A stretch of DNA of 64,000 nucleotides from Pseudaminobacter soli (ex Zhang et al. 2022). GTDB taxonomy: Bacteria; Pseudomonadota; Alphaproteobacteria; Rhizobiales; Rhizobiaceae. Below, piece after piece: positions 1-8,527 of this stretch. How positions within the stretch are numbered: position 1 is the stretch's first letter; each line of letters starts with the position of its first letter. The stretch is from positions 1-64,000 of the forward strand of contig NZ_JABVCF010000012.1 in the NCBI RefSeq assembly GCF_014595955.1, written 5' to 3'. The notes under the pieces are model-generated. The model saw nothing but the letters and a program-made list of their open reading frames with translations, ran no database searches and was not told the DNA's origin. The position numbers and the translations under genes were made by a program.

Positions 1-2
1 AC

Positions 3-170
3 GGCGCCAACGAGGCGTTCTTCCAGTGGAAGAAGCACAAGGTGAAGGACATCATGAAGTTCCGCGACAACAGCTACCGGTCGGTGATCACCGGCACCAT
101 GGCCCCGGCGCACCACACGCCGTGGAAGGACGCGCTCGACGACACCATGGACAGCTACCTGCGCAACTGA
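3..170 (+). CDS. tmm: Trimethylamine monooxygenase, C-terminal end (partial)
   Basis: Only the last 55 residues are present; the 5' part lies before the window. The reading frame runs from base 3 to a TGA at 168-170. The visible tail ([15 protein letters not shown], then [20 protein letters not shown]) closely matches the C-terminus of bacterial flavin-containing trimethylamine monooxygenases as I remember it from Roseovarius Tmm. The family is cytoplasmic and uses FAD, NADPH and O2 to turn trimethylamine into trimethylamine N-oxide. The neighbouring tdm encodes the next step, which supports the call. The gene is transcribed toward the globin/tdm/folD operon and is followed by a hairpin terminator. 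Confidence 0.88.
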   Translation, partial: GANEAFFQWKKHKVKDIMKFRDNSYRSVITGTMAPAHHTPWKDALDDTMDSYLRN

Positions 171-197
171 GCGCGGAGGGTTCGGACGAGCTTCTGC

Positions 198-227
198 GGG
201 CGCCGGACCACCGCGGCGCCCTTTCTT
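198..227 (+). terminator. Rho-independent terminator after tmm
   Basis: A 7-bp perfect stem (GGGCGCC at 198-204, GGCGCCC at 215-221) with a 10-nt loop is followed by TTTCTT. It lies 28 nt after the tmm stop, in the gap between two convergent genes. Confidence 0.65.
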
Positions 228-300
228 CATGCGGTTGCAGTCCGTCTTTCGGGGAGAGGCCATCGCGGCGGCAAGATCGTCAAGAGCGCCTGGAGCCCCG

Positions 301-717
301 TCACTGGCCGCGCCGCATGCCCCAGTCGCCCAGGTCGTTGATCAGCATCAGTGCGATCCTGCGGAAGGTCTGCCGCATGCGATCCACATGGGCGCCCTCA
401 TGCCCCAGATCAGTGAGCGCCTGATCCATCAGTTCCAGCCAGGTCTCGGCGACCTCCTGCGAGATCGGGACATGCGCGTGGATCTGGCGGATGTCCATGT
501 GACCGTGCCGCTCGGCATAATATCTCGGACCGCCCAGGAAGCCCGAGAGGAAGTCGAACTGTTCCGTGCGGGAATGGGCGATCCCGTGCCCGCGAAGATG
601 TAGGAGCTTCAGCTTTTCGCCGCGCGGATCGGTTTCGATGAGGTCGTAGAAGCGCTCGACCAGTGCACGCAGGGCGTCCTCGCCTCCGAGTTCATCCAGT
701 GTGCTGCGCAGGTTCAT
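301..717 (-). CDS. Truncated hemoglobin, group II-like
   Basis: A 138-residue protein of normal length for a single-domain 2/2 hemoglobin. The N-terminal helix carries RFYDLIETDP, whose Tyr fits the B10 position. An IRQIHAHVPIS segment places a His at the expected proximal haem ligand (F8), and ETW supplies the Trp (G8) typical of group II. Such globins bind O2 or NO; a specific role here is not known. The ATG at 717 is chosen because AGGAG precedes it at good spacing. That SD overlaps the tdm stop codon (TAGGAG), so translation is probably coupled to tdm, and this is the last gene of the folD-tdm-globin operon. Longer N-terminal extensions would run into tdm and are not supported. Confidence 0.85.
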   Translation of the reverse strand: MNLRSTLDELGGEDALRALVERFYDLIETDPRGEKLKLLHLRGHGIAHSRTEQFDFLSGFLGGPRYYAERHGHMDIRQIHAHVPISQEVAETWLELMDQALTDLGHEGAHVDRMRQTFRRIALMLINDLGDWGMRRGQ

Positions 718-724
718 CTCGCTC

Positions 725-3097
725 CTAGGACTGAGGTCGGGTTTTCTTGGGATCATAGTGCGCAAACGGTACCACCCGGGCCGGTAAGCGCTTCTGGTGG
801 CCATCGAGCTTGCCGACTTCCACCTCGGTTCCGACTTCCGCATGGGCTACGTCGATCCGAGCGAGCGCGATGTTCTTGCCCAGGATCGGCGAGCGCGTGG
901 ACGAGGTGACTTCGCCCACCTGCGCGCGCCCGATATGGATGCAGTTGCCGTGCCCGACCTCGACGGCGCTGTCGATGTCGAGCCCGACCATCTTGCGCGA
1001 CGGATGCTCCTTGCGCCGGATCAGCGCGTCGCGGCCGATGAAGTCGTCGGCCTTGGTCTTGAGCGGCACAGTGAAACCGATGCCGGCCTCGAACGGATCG
1101 GTCTGGTCGGAGAAGTCGTAGCCGGCGAAGATCAGGCCTGCCTCGATCCGCACCATGTCGAGCGCCTGCAGGCCCATCGGCGTCAGCCCATGCGCGGGCC
1201 CCTCGGCCCAGATCGCATCGAAGACCTCGCCCGCGTGTTTGGGATGGCACCAGACCTCATAGCCGAGTTCGCCCGTATAGCCGGTCCGAGAAACCACGAC
1301 CGGCACGCCGGTAGCGTCACCGATGCGGCCTATCGTGAAGCGGAACCAGCCGAGTTCCTCCATCGAGGGTTGATGGGGAGGTGTCCAGATCACCTTCTTC
1401 AACAGTTCGCGGCTCTCGGGGCCCTGGACCGCGATGTTGTGCAACTGGTCCGTGGAGTTGCGCACCAGAACGTTCAAGCCGAGCTTCTCCGCCTGTTCGC
1501 GCAGCCACTCGCCGGAATAGTCGTCGCCGCCGATCCAGCGGAAATTGTCTCGGCCGAGGCGGAACAGCGTGCCGTCGTCGATCATGCCGCCATGCGGATA
1601 GCACATGGCCGAATAGACGACCTGGCCGACCGCCAGCTTCTTCACGTCGCGGGTCAGCGTGTATTGCATCAGCGCTTCCGCGTCCGGTCCCGTCACCTCG
1701 AACTTGCGCAAAGCCGAGAGGTCGAGCAGTACCGACTTCTGCCGGCAGGCCCAATATTCCTCGATCGGTCCGGCCTCGGCGAAGCTGTTGGCCAGCCAGT
1801 AGCCGCGGTACTCCACGAAGTTGCGGGTCAGCTTCGACAGGCGCTCGTGGAATCCGGTTTCCTTGGTCATCTTCGGCTCTGAATCTGGGGTGGCGCGGAT
1901 GGCCACCGCGCGCTGGAACTTATGCGCCCCAGAATAGGTGCGCACATGGATGTCGGTCGGGTTCCAGCCGTTGGCAGGGCTGGTGTCGTCGGGACAGGCG
2001 GAGCTTACGCAGACCAGATCGGTCAATGCCCGCAGAAGCACATAATCCCCTGGACGCGACCAGGGCTCGTCGGAGTACATGACGCCATGCGCGTCGACCC
2101 CGGTGTTGAAGAAGAAGTTGGCCGCCATCCAGCCGCCGCGCGGCTTTACGCCGAATTGCTCCAGCGCCCCGTTGAAATTGTCGGTGCAGTTGATGTGGCC
2201 GGGGTAGCCGATGTCGTCGTAGTACTTGGCATAGCATGCGAGCGAAAAGGCATCATGCCGCCCGCAGGTGTCCTGCACGACCTCGACCAGCGGCACGAAA
2301 TCCTGGTCGAAATATTTGGAATGCAGGCCCGGCATCGGATAGGCGTGACCCATCGCGCTGCGCGTCGCGGTCACGTCCAACGCATGTTCCAGGCCTTTGT
2401 CGAGCTTGCGGGCCGAGAAGCACTGGAAGTCGGTGCATTGCCGACCGTCCACGTCGAGGATCTGGATGTAGTCGCCCGCCTTGACAAAGTAACCTTCGGC
2501 CGTGGCGGAATGCACGCGCAGATCGAGCACCGGGTCTGCCAGGGGATCGGGCAGTTCGCGCCCGCCCTGCGGCCGCCGGACAGAGTTGCGCCGCACCATC
2601 ACCGTCAGCGGCGTGGCGGTGTCCTGCCCGTCGGGAGCCATGTCCTCGCCCGGCGCGGCGATGACCACCGCTCCATCGCGCTGCGCGGTGAACTCCACCT
2701 CGGTCCTGGCCGGGGTGGTCTCCCCGAAGAACCGCATCGCACCCGCGGTAGCTAGGTCGATGCCGTGGCGCTCCAAGCCCTTGCGCAGCCTCTGAAGGCT
2801 GCCGTCGGAGTTGGTCAGCAGCGCCTTAAGTCCCGAGGCATCGGAGTTGGCGGAAAGCCCCAGGACGCTAGCATCGATCCGCCCGGCAGCATCGGCGGCA
2901 ACGACCTCACAGGCCTGACCGCCCTCGTCATTGGTGACCGTGATGTGATCACCCGCCGCAACCGCGATTAGAATGGCGCCGGCGCCCTCCACGACGTAAC
3001 GCTCGGTGCCCGGCGGCAGCGCCAAGCTGCGCGGGAGAAGGATTCGGCTCGGCTGCGGCGGACCGGGTACGACCGAAGGGTACGGCGTATTCAGCAT
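725..3097 (-). CDS. tdm: Trimethylamine N-oxide demethylase (TMAO aldolase)
   Basis: A 790-residue two-domain protein. The first half (about residues 170-390) is DUF1989-like. The second half (about 410-780) is a GcvT/aminomethyltransferase-type tetrahydrofolate-binding domain. This fusion is the hallmark of Tdm, which cleaves TMAO to dimethylamine and formaldehyde, the latter passed to THF. Cysteines at about 288, 304 and 368 have the spacing (16, then 64) that I recall for the zinc-binding triad of Methylocella Tdm. The ATG at 3097 is preferred because GGAAG lies just upstream; an in-frame GTG at 3124 would add nine residues. It sits downstream of folD on the same strand, 107 bp away, and upstream of the globin. 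Its product dimethylamine would need a monooxygenase that is not in this window. Confidence 0.92.
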   Translation of the reverse strand: MLNTPYPSVVPGPPQPSRILLPRSLALPPGTERYVVEGAGAILIAVAAGDHITVTNDEGGQACEVVAADAAGRIDASVLGLSANSDASGLKALLTNSDGSLQRLRKGLERHGIDLATAGAMRFFGETTPARTEVEFTAQRDGAVVIAAPGEDMAPDGQDTATPLTVMVRRNSVRRPQGGRELPDPLADPVLDLRVHSATAEGYFVKAGDYIQILDVDGRQCTDFQCFSARKLDKGLEHALDVTATRSAMGHAYPMPGLHSKYFDQDFVPLVEVVQDTCGRHDAFSLACYAKYYDDIGYPGHINCTDNFNGALEQFGVKPRGGWMAANFFFNTGVDAHGVMYSDEPWSRPGDYVLLRALTDLVCVSSACPDDTSPANGWNPTDIHVRTYSGAHKFQRAVAIRATPDSEPKMTKETGFHERLSKLTRNFVEYRGYWLANSFAEAGPIEEYWACRQKSVLLDLSALRKFEVTGPDAEALMQYTLTRDVKKLAVGQVVYSAMCYPHGGMIDDGTLFRLGRDNFRWIGGDDYSGEWLREQAEKLGLNVLVRNSTDQLHNIAVQGPESRELLKKVIWTPPHQPSMEELGWFRFTIGRIGDATGVPVVVSRTGYTGELGYEVWCHPKHAGEVFDAIWAEGPAHGLTPMGLQALDMVRIEAGLIFAGYDFSDQTDPFEAGIGFTVPLKTKADDFIGRDALIRRKEHPSRKMVGLDIDSAVEVGHGNCIHIGRAQVGEVTSSTRSPILGKNIALARIDVAHAEVGTEVEVGKLDGHQKRLPARVVPFAHYDPKKTRPQS

Positions 3098-3204
3098 CGT
3101 CACTTCCAGAGCCTCGGATTGCACATCCGGAAAAAATGTTTAATCCGAAGAATAGCCCGCCCCATGTGCCGCGGCAAGCGTCATTTAGACTTAGGGGGCT
3201 CGCC

Positions 3205-4092
3205 TTAGCCCAGCCAGCCCGCCGCCAACTGACGCTGATAGGCCACTATCGAGTTGCGCATCAGCATCGCCACCGTCACAGGGCCCACTCCGCCGGGGAC
3301 GGGCGTGATCCAGCCCGCGACCTCCAGCACCTTGTCGGTGTCGACATCGCCGACGATGCGGACCGTGCCGTCCGGTTCGGTGATCTGGTTGATACCGATG
3401 TCGATGACGGCGGCGCCGGGCTTGATCATCTCCGGCCCGATGAGGCGGGGCTTGCCGACGGCGACGACCACGACGTCAGCCCGGCGCGAGTGCATCGCCA
3501 CCGAGCGCGTCATGTGGTGGCAGACGGTGACCGTCGCTCCCTCGGCCATGAGCATGAACGCCGCGGGCTTACCGACGATCTCCGAGTGGCCGATCATCAC
3601 CACCTCGAGGCCCTTCAGTTGGAGGCCCGTCTCGCGGATGAGTTCGACCGACGCCGCTGCGGTGCAGGGCGCGAGCGCGATGTCGCTGTAGACGATGTTG
3701 CCGATCGAGGCCGGGTTCATGCCCTCGACGTCCTTCAGCGGATGGATCGCCGACTGCAGCGAGCGGACGTTGATGTGCGCCGGAACCGGCCGCTGCAGGA
3801 TAATACCCAGTACATCCGAGCTGTCGTTCAGCGCCACGATCCGCCGCTTGCATTCCTCCTGGGTGAGGTCGTGCGGCCAGAGCTGCTGCTCGAACGGAAT
3901 TCCGGCCTTCGCCGCACCACGCTCCTGGTTGCGGACATAGGCGGCAACGCCGGGCGATTCGCCAATGCTGATCGAAATGAGTTTTCCGAGGGGACGAGCA
4001 GCAGCCTCGACCTGAGCACGCACGTCCGCAAGGATCCGCGCCTGCACTGCCCTGCCGTCCATCAGCCTGTGGTCGATGAAGGGAGCGTTCAT
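3205..4092 (-). CDS. folD: Bifunctional methylene-THF dehydrogenase / methenyl-THF cyclohydrolase
   Basis: A 295-residue cytoplasmic enzyme of normal FolD length. It oxidises 5,10-methylene-THF to methenyl-THF (NADP) and hydrolyses it to 10-formyl-THF. Visible family motifs are a catalytic-region YVRNQERGAAKAG, then GIILQRPVPAHI, the Rossmann-like VVMIGHSEIVGKPAA and the C-terminal TPVPGGVGPVTVAMLM. The position directly upstream of tdm in the same direction makes it the dedicated sink for the C1 unit released from TMAO, rather than (or as well as) the housekeeping copy. The upstream DNA holds two dyad elements at 4161-4196. Confidence 0.95.
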   Translation of the reverse strand: MNAPFIDHRLMDGRAVQARILADVRAQVEAAARPLGKLISISIGESPGVAAYVRNQERGAAKAGIPFEQQLWPHDLTQEECKRRIVALNDSSDVLGIILQRPVPAHINVRSLQSAIHPLKDVEGMNPASIGNIVYSDIALAPCTAAASVELIRETGLQLKGLEVVMIGHSEIVGKPAAFMLMAEGATVTVCHHMTRSVAMHSRRADVVVVAVGKPRLIGPEMIKPGAAVIDIGINQITEPDGTVRIVGDVDTDKVLEVAGWITPVPGGVGPVTVAMLMRNSIVAYQRQLAAGWLG

Positions 4093-4160
4093 GCGCCGAA
4101 CCCCGCAGTCGCAACCACGCTCGACGCAGTGAACGGCGCGCCGGCTGAAAAGCTATTCGA

Positions 4161-4196
4161 TGAAATCAATTTCACGTCCTCTGAAACTGGCGTTTC
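4161..4196. promoter_or_regulatory. Paired dyad elements upstream of folD-tdm
   Basis: TGAAATCAATTTCA (4161-4174) is a perfect inverted repeat with a 2-nt centre. GAAAC-TGGC-GTTTC (4183-4196) is a second dyad 8 bp further on. Both lie 70-105 bp upstream of the folD start, in a non-coding gap (4093-4348) that otherwise shows nothing. They look like sites for one regulator; which one cannot be told. Confidence 0.4.
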
Positions 4197-4348
4197 GCTT
4201 CAGCTACATCGGCCGTGGCACGCAAGCTCTGGGCCGGGCGCGCCATGCGCCGCGCATTTGATAGCCGTATTGGTCGGAAGGCGACATCCCGTCCCCGGGT
4301 TCAAGATGTCGCATGGTAAACTGCATTCGCTGGCGGCGCCGAACCTGC

Positions 4349-4594
4349 CTAGCCGCCCGTCATATAGGGCATGAGGACCACCTCGCTGTCGGGCCTGACC
4401 TCGGCGAACCAGGACTCTCGGTAGATCCGGCCATCGAGCGCGAGGGAGACCCCGCGCTCGATCTGCGGTTTCAAGCCCGGATATTGCTCGGCAAGCCCGT
4501 CGAGCACCTGCTTGAAGTTCTTAGCCTCGACCTCGAGTTCCCCGCGTCCGTCCGTGAAGCGGCGCAAGGAGCCCCAAATCTTGACCTTCACCAC
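4349..4594 (-). CDS. MoaD/ThiS-family ubiquitin-fold protein
   Basis: An 81-residue protein of the beta-grasp sulfur-carrier type, starting VKVKIWGSLRRF and ending in a C-terminal Gly-Gly (YMTGG). That terminus is the residue pair adenylated and thiocarboxylated in MoaD and ThiS. MoaD supplies sulfur to molybdopterin; this copy lies only 4 nt after the stop of a molybdenum hydroxylase large subunit, in the same operon, so a role in cofactor supply or maturation of that enzyme is likely. The start is a GTG at 4594 followed by another GTG, and translation is probably coupled to the upstream gene. It could instead be an accessory carrier with no MPT-synthase role. Confidence 0.8.
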   Translation of the reverse strand: MVKVKIWGSLRRFTDGRGELEVEAKNFKQVLDGLAEQYPGLKPQIERGVSLALDGRIYRESWFAEVRPDSEVVLMPYMTGG

Positions 4595-4598
4595 TGGC

Positions 4599-6845
4599 TC
4601 ATACCCCGGCAGCCGAGACCGCCTTCAAGATGGTCGGCGGAGACATGGGTAGCCGCGTCATGCGCACGCCGAGTGCCCGCGAGACCGCATTGGAGAGGGC
4701 CGCGAGCGGCGGCACGATCGAGGTCTCGCCGACGCCACGCACACCATAGGGGTGGCCCGGGTTCGGAATCTCCAGGATCACCGGCTCGATGCGCGGCAGG
4801 TCCGAGGCAACCGGCACGCGGTAGTCGAGGAAGCCCGGGTTCTGCAGCCGGCCGTCCTCGCCGTAGATGTACTCCTCGTTGAGCGCCCAGCCGATGCCTT
4901 GCGCCGCCCCACCCTGCATCTGGCCCTCAACATAGTCGGGATGCACGGCCTTGCCGGCGTCCTGGAACACCGTGTAGCGCAGCACCTTGGTGGCGCCGGT
5001 TTCCGGGTCGACTTCGACGTCGGCGATGTGCACGCCGAAGCTGACGCCGGCACCTTCGGCGTTGACCTCGTGGTGGCCGGCAATCGGGCCGCCCGTCTGG
5101 AACGAGATCGCGGCGATCTCCTCAATGCTCATCGGCTTGAAGTCGCCGGCATTCGGGCTGGCCGGCTTGACGTAGCCGTCCTCCCAGACCACCGCCTCCT
5201 CGTCGATGCCCCAGATCTGGGCGACGCGCGAGCACATCTTCTGGATGGCGTCCCGAGCCGCCTTGATGGTGGCAAGGCCGACGGCGAAGGTCACGCGGCT
5301 GCCGTCCGTAATGTCGCTGTGGCCGATCGAAGTGGTGTCGCCGATCACGGTGCGCACCTTCTCATAGGGCACGCCGAGTTCCTCAGCGGCCATCTGGCTG
5401 ATCGAGGCGCGCGAACCGCCAATGTCCGGATTGCCTTCGGTGACGCTGACCGTGCCATCGGTATTGATGTTGAGCGTCACGCAGGTGTTGCCGCCGAAGT
5501 TGAACCAGAAACCGGCCGAGAAGCCGCGCCCCTGGTTCGGCCCGAGCGGTGCCGACCAATGCGGATGCGCCTTGGCCGCCTCGAGGGTAGCCATTAGGCC
5601 GATATCGTCGAAAGTCGGGCCATAGGAGGACAGAGTGCCCTTCTGCGCGGCGTTCTTCACCCGAACGTCGAGCGGGTCGAGCCCGAGTTCGAGGCACAGT
5701 TCGTCGACAACGCTCTCGACGGCATAGATCGCCTGCGGCGCGCCCGGCGCGCGGTATGACGCCTCCTTGGGACGGTTGGTCAGCACGTTCCAACCATACG
5801 TGCGCACCGCGTCCAGGTCGTAGGGTGCAAAGGCAGCCTGGGCGCCCATCTCGACCGTGCCACAAGGGAAGGCCCCGCCGGAATAACGGAGCCTCGCCTC
5901 GGCGGCGGTGATGCGACCATCCTTGGTCATGCCAATCTTCACGTCGGTCGAGGTCGCCACCGTCGGACCCGTGGCGCGGAACACCTCGTCGCGGCTCATG
6001 ACCATCTTCACCGGCCGGCCGGACTTTCGCGACAGCGCCAGCGCCACCGGCTCGATGAACACGGTCGTCTTGCCGCCGAAACCGCCGCCGATCTCGGATG
6101 CGGTGACCTTGAGCTGGCTCGCCTCCATGCCGAGTATGGCCGAACAGACCGCACGGACATGGTAGTGCCCCTGCGTGCAGCACCAGAGATCGGCCTTGCC
6201 GTCGGCATTCATCGAGGCCAGGCAGGCATGCGGCTCGATGTAGCCCTGGTGCGTCGCGGCCGTCGTGAAGCTGCGCTCGATGATGCGGTCGGCCTTGGCG
6301 AAACCGGCTTCGAGATCGCCGTGGCCGAACTCGCAGTAGCTGGTCACGTTCTCCGAGAAGCCCGGCGCCACGGTCTCATGCACGAGGCCCGACTGGACGA
6401 CTGGTGCGTCCGGCTTCATCGCCTCGTCGACATCCGTGACGTGCGGCAGCTTGCGATATTCAACCTTGATCAGCTTGAGCGCGGCCTTGGCGACCGCCGG
6501 CGAGGTGGCGGCGACGGCGGCGACGGCATGCCCGTCATAGAGCACCTTGCCGCGCGCCATGCAGTGGTCCTGGACGTCGCGCAGTGCCGAATCCTCCGGC
6601 ACCCCGAAGTCGCCGGACGTGATCACCGCCTTGACGCCGGGCAGCGCCTCGGCCGCCGAAGTATCGATCGAAACGATCTCGGCATGGGCATGCGGGCTGC
6701 GCAGGATGTGGCCGGTAAGCATGCCGGGCGCGCTCACGTCGGCGCCATAGAGGGCGCGGCCGATCACCTTGTCCACGCCATCCGGCCGAGGCGGCCGGGT
6801 ACCGACGACCTTGAATGCGCGCTCGCCTTTCACTCGCATATTCAT
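4599..6845 (-). CDS. Molybdenum hydroxylase, molybdopterin-binding large subunit
   Basis: A 748-residue xanthine dehydrogenase/aldehyde oxidase-type large subunit. The N-terminal domain begins with the typical RPDGVDKVIGRALYGADV and HILRSPHAHAEI signatures. GGGFGGKT lies in the first Mo-binding domain, YRAPGAPQ is the conserved Arg loop, and GVGETS near the C-terminus carries the expected catalytic Glu. The CO-dehydrogenase loop AYXCSFR is absent, so this is not a form I CO dehydrogenase. The substrate is probably an N-heterocycle, aldehyde or purine-like compound and cannot be read from sequence. The start lies 1 nt after the stop of the 2Fe-2S subunit gene. Confidence 0.93.
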   Translation of the reverse strand: MNMRVKGERAFKVVGTRPPRPDGVDKVIGRALYGADVSAPGMLTGHILRSPHAHAEIVSIDTSAAEALPGVKAVITSGDFGVPEDSALRDVQDHCMARGKVLYDGHAVAAVAATSPAVAKAALKLIKVEYRKLPHVTDVDEAMKPDAPVVQSGLVHETVAPGFSENVTSYCEFGHGDLEAGFAKADRIIERSFTTAATHQGYIEPHACLASMNADGKADLWCCTQGHYHVRAVCSAILGMEASQLKVTASEIGGGFGGKTTVFIEPVALALSRKSGRPVKMVMSRDEVFRATGPTVATSTDVKIGMTKDGRITAAEARLRYSGGAFPCGTVEMGAQAAFAPYDLDAVRTYGWNVLTNRPKEASYRAPGAPQAIYAVESVVDELCLELGLDPLDVRVKNAAQKGTLSSYGPTFDDIGLMATLEAAKAHPHWSAPLGPNQGRGFSAGFWFNFGGNTCVTLNINTDGTVSVTEGNPDIGGSRASISQMAAEELGVPYEKVRTVIGDTTSIGHSDITDGSRVTFAVGLATIKAARDAIQKMCSRVAQIWGIDEEAVVWEDGYVKPASPNAGDFKPMSIEEIAAISFQTGGPIAGHHEVNAEGAGVSFGVHIADVEVDPETGATKVLRYTVFQDAGKAVHPDYVEGQMQGGAAQGIGWALNEEYIYGEDGRLQNPGFLDYRVPVASDLPRIEPVILEIPNPGHPYGVRGVGETSIVPPLAALSNAVSRALGVRMTRLPMSPPTILKAVSAAGV

Positions 6846-6846
6846 C

Positions 6847-7323
6847 TCAGGCGCCTCTCATCTGCTGGGCGGCATCCTGTACCGCCTGGACAATCTTGTC
6901 ATAACCGGTGCAGCGGCAAAGATTGCCCGCGAGCCAGTAGCGGATCTCGGTCTCCGTCGGATCGGGGTTCTTCTTCAGGAGAGCCTCGGCGGCCACCAGG
7001 ATGCCGGGCGTGCAGACCCCGCATTGCAGCGCGGCATTGTCGATGAAGCTCTGCTGCAGCGGGTGCAGCCGGTCGGCATCGGCCATGCCCTCGATGGTGC
7101 CGATCTCCGCCCCCTGCACCTCGCCCCCCAGCACAAGGCAGGAGCAGACCAGCCGGCCATTGACCGTCACACTGCAGGCGCCGCAGTCGCCCGTCCCGCA
7201 GCCTTCCTTGACGCCCGTCAGGCCGAGCCGGTTGCGCAGGACGTCGAGCAGCGTCTCCTGCGGCTCGCACACGAATTCGGCCGGATCGCCGTTGATGGTT
7301 GCAGCGACATGGATGGATTTCAT
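6847..7323 (-). CDS. Molybdenum hydroxylase, 2Fe-2S subunit
   Basis: A 158-residue iron-sulfur subunit with the two expected clusters. The plant-ferredoxin-like N-terminal cluster is CGTGDCGACSV plus a downstream Cys (LVCSCLVL). The C-terminal alpha-helical cluster is QCGVCTPG with LAGNLCRCTGYDKI. It passes electrons from the Mo site to the FAD subunit. Its ATG overlaps the stop of the FAD-subunit gene by 4 nt (ATGA), so the three subunits are co-translated in the order FAD, Fe-S, Mo. Confidence 0.95.
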   Translation of the reverse strand: MKSIHVAATINGDPAEFVCEPQETLLDVLRNRLGLTGVKEGCGTGDCGACSVTVNGRLVCSCLVLGGEVQGAEIGTIEGMADADRLHPLQQSFIDNAALQCGVCTPGILVAAEALLKKNPDPTETEIRYWLAGNLCRCTGYDKIVQAVQDAAQQMRGA

Positions 7324-8183
7324 TTGCGGCCTCCGGCGCGTTCGTAGGCGATCAGGGCGGCGCGCTTGGCGAGCACGCCCACCACATGGGTGCGGTACTC
7401 GATCGTGCCACGCTTGTCGTTGATGGGGTTGGCGGCGGCCGAGCAGGCGGCAGCCAGTGCGGCAAGCGCATCCTCGTCCAGCTTGGTGCCGATGAGCGCC
7501 TGAGCTGCCGGCTCGACCAGCCGCACGGTCGGCGCCACGGCGCCCACGGCCACGCGCGCAGCCGTCACGGTGCCGTCCTCGCCGAGCGTCAGGTTGACCG
7601 CCGCCGAAGCGACGGCGATGTCCATCTCGGTGCGCGGAATGAAACGCAGATAGGCATCGGAGGAGCGGGCGGGACGCGCCGGCAGGAAAATCGAGGTGAT
7701 GAACTCGCCCTTGGCAAGCGAGATGCGGCCGGGACCGACAGGAATCTGCTCGATCGTTACGTCGCGCTCGCCGTTCGGGCCGGCCACGCGCGCCGTTGCA
7801 TTGGCGGCGACCAGGCTCGGCACGGCGTCACCGGCCGGCGAGGCGTTGCAGAGATTGCCCGCCATCGTGCAGCGACCCTGCACCTGGGTCGAGCCGATCA
7901 GGTTGAAGCCTTCGACGACGCCGGGCCACTGAGCGACGACTTCAGCGTTCTCGCCGAGTTCCGCGCCGGAAACCGCTGCTCCGATGCGGAACCCGCCCGC
8001 CTCGGGCGTCACCGTCCGCATGCCTGCAATCTGCTTGATGTCGACGACGAGATCCGGTTCGACCATGCCGGACTTCATCTGCACAAGAAGGTCGGTGCCG
8101 CCGGCAAGCACGCGGGCTAGGCCCGCCTCATTCGCCAGCAAGCGTACGGCTTCTGCCGTGCTTTCGGGTTTTTCGTATCGCAA
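7320..8183 (-). CDS. Molybdenum hydroxylase, FAD-binding subunit
   Basis: A 287-residue medium subunit (CoxM/XdhB-like) and first gene of the operon. LAGGTDLLVQMKSG near residue 30 and TMAGNLCNASPAGDAVPSL near residue 105 match the FAD-binding motifs of this family, and a CO_deh_flav_C domain follows. The start is TTG at 8183, preceded by GAGAGG. The upstream gap to the next gene (8184-8527) should hold the promoter. Confidence 0.93.
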   Translation of the reverse strand: MRYEKPESTAEAVRLLANEAGLARVLAGGTDLLVQMKSGMVEPDLVVDIKQIAGMRTVTPEAGGFRIGAAVSGAELGENAEVVAQWPGVVEGFNLIGSTQVQGRCTMAGNLCNASPAGDAVPSLVAANATARVAGPNGERDVTIEQIPVGPGRISLAKGEFITSIFLPARPARSSDAYLRFIPRTEMDIAVASAAVNLTLGEDGTVTAARVAVGAVAPTVRLVEPAAQALIGTKLDEDALAALAAACSAAANPINDKRGTIEYRTHVVGVLAKRAALIAYERAGGRK

Positions 8184-8527
8184 GGCCCACCTCTCGAGAA
8201 TGAACCCTGTTGGTACAGCAAAAAGGAGGCTTTAGCCAAGCCGGAGAGCGACAGGACCAATCGCCACGGCGAAGCTGTCATTCAATTCGGGATGAGTCGG
8301 CGACCGTCACGCGGTCATCGGGAGCGGGAGCGGCTAACGGTATAGGCTTGCGCGCCGGGTACGACGCCCCATGTCCAACGGCGACGGAAACCACGGCCCA
8401 CCCACCTGAACGGAGAGATCCTTTTCCCCGACGATGTCGGCGAAGAGCTTCCTTCCCGTCATTCGGCGTACGGAGGAACTCACTTCCAGGCGAGACACGA
8501 TCGGTGCCCGCTGGTAGACGGCACCGC
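8184..8527. other. Intergenic region upstream of the molybdenum hydroxylase operon
   Basis: 344 bp between the Fe-S flavoprotein start and the end of the next minus-strand gene. No protein with recognisable features is encoded here. It presumably carries the operon promoter, but no convincing -35/-10 pair or operator was found. Confidence 0.5.

Noticed and set aside
4599-8183. Aerobic CO dehydrogenase (coxMSL)
   Set aside because: The large subunit has YRAPGAPQ and lacks the AYXCSFR active-site loop of form I CO dehydrogenase.
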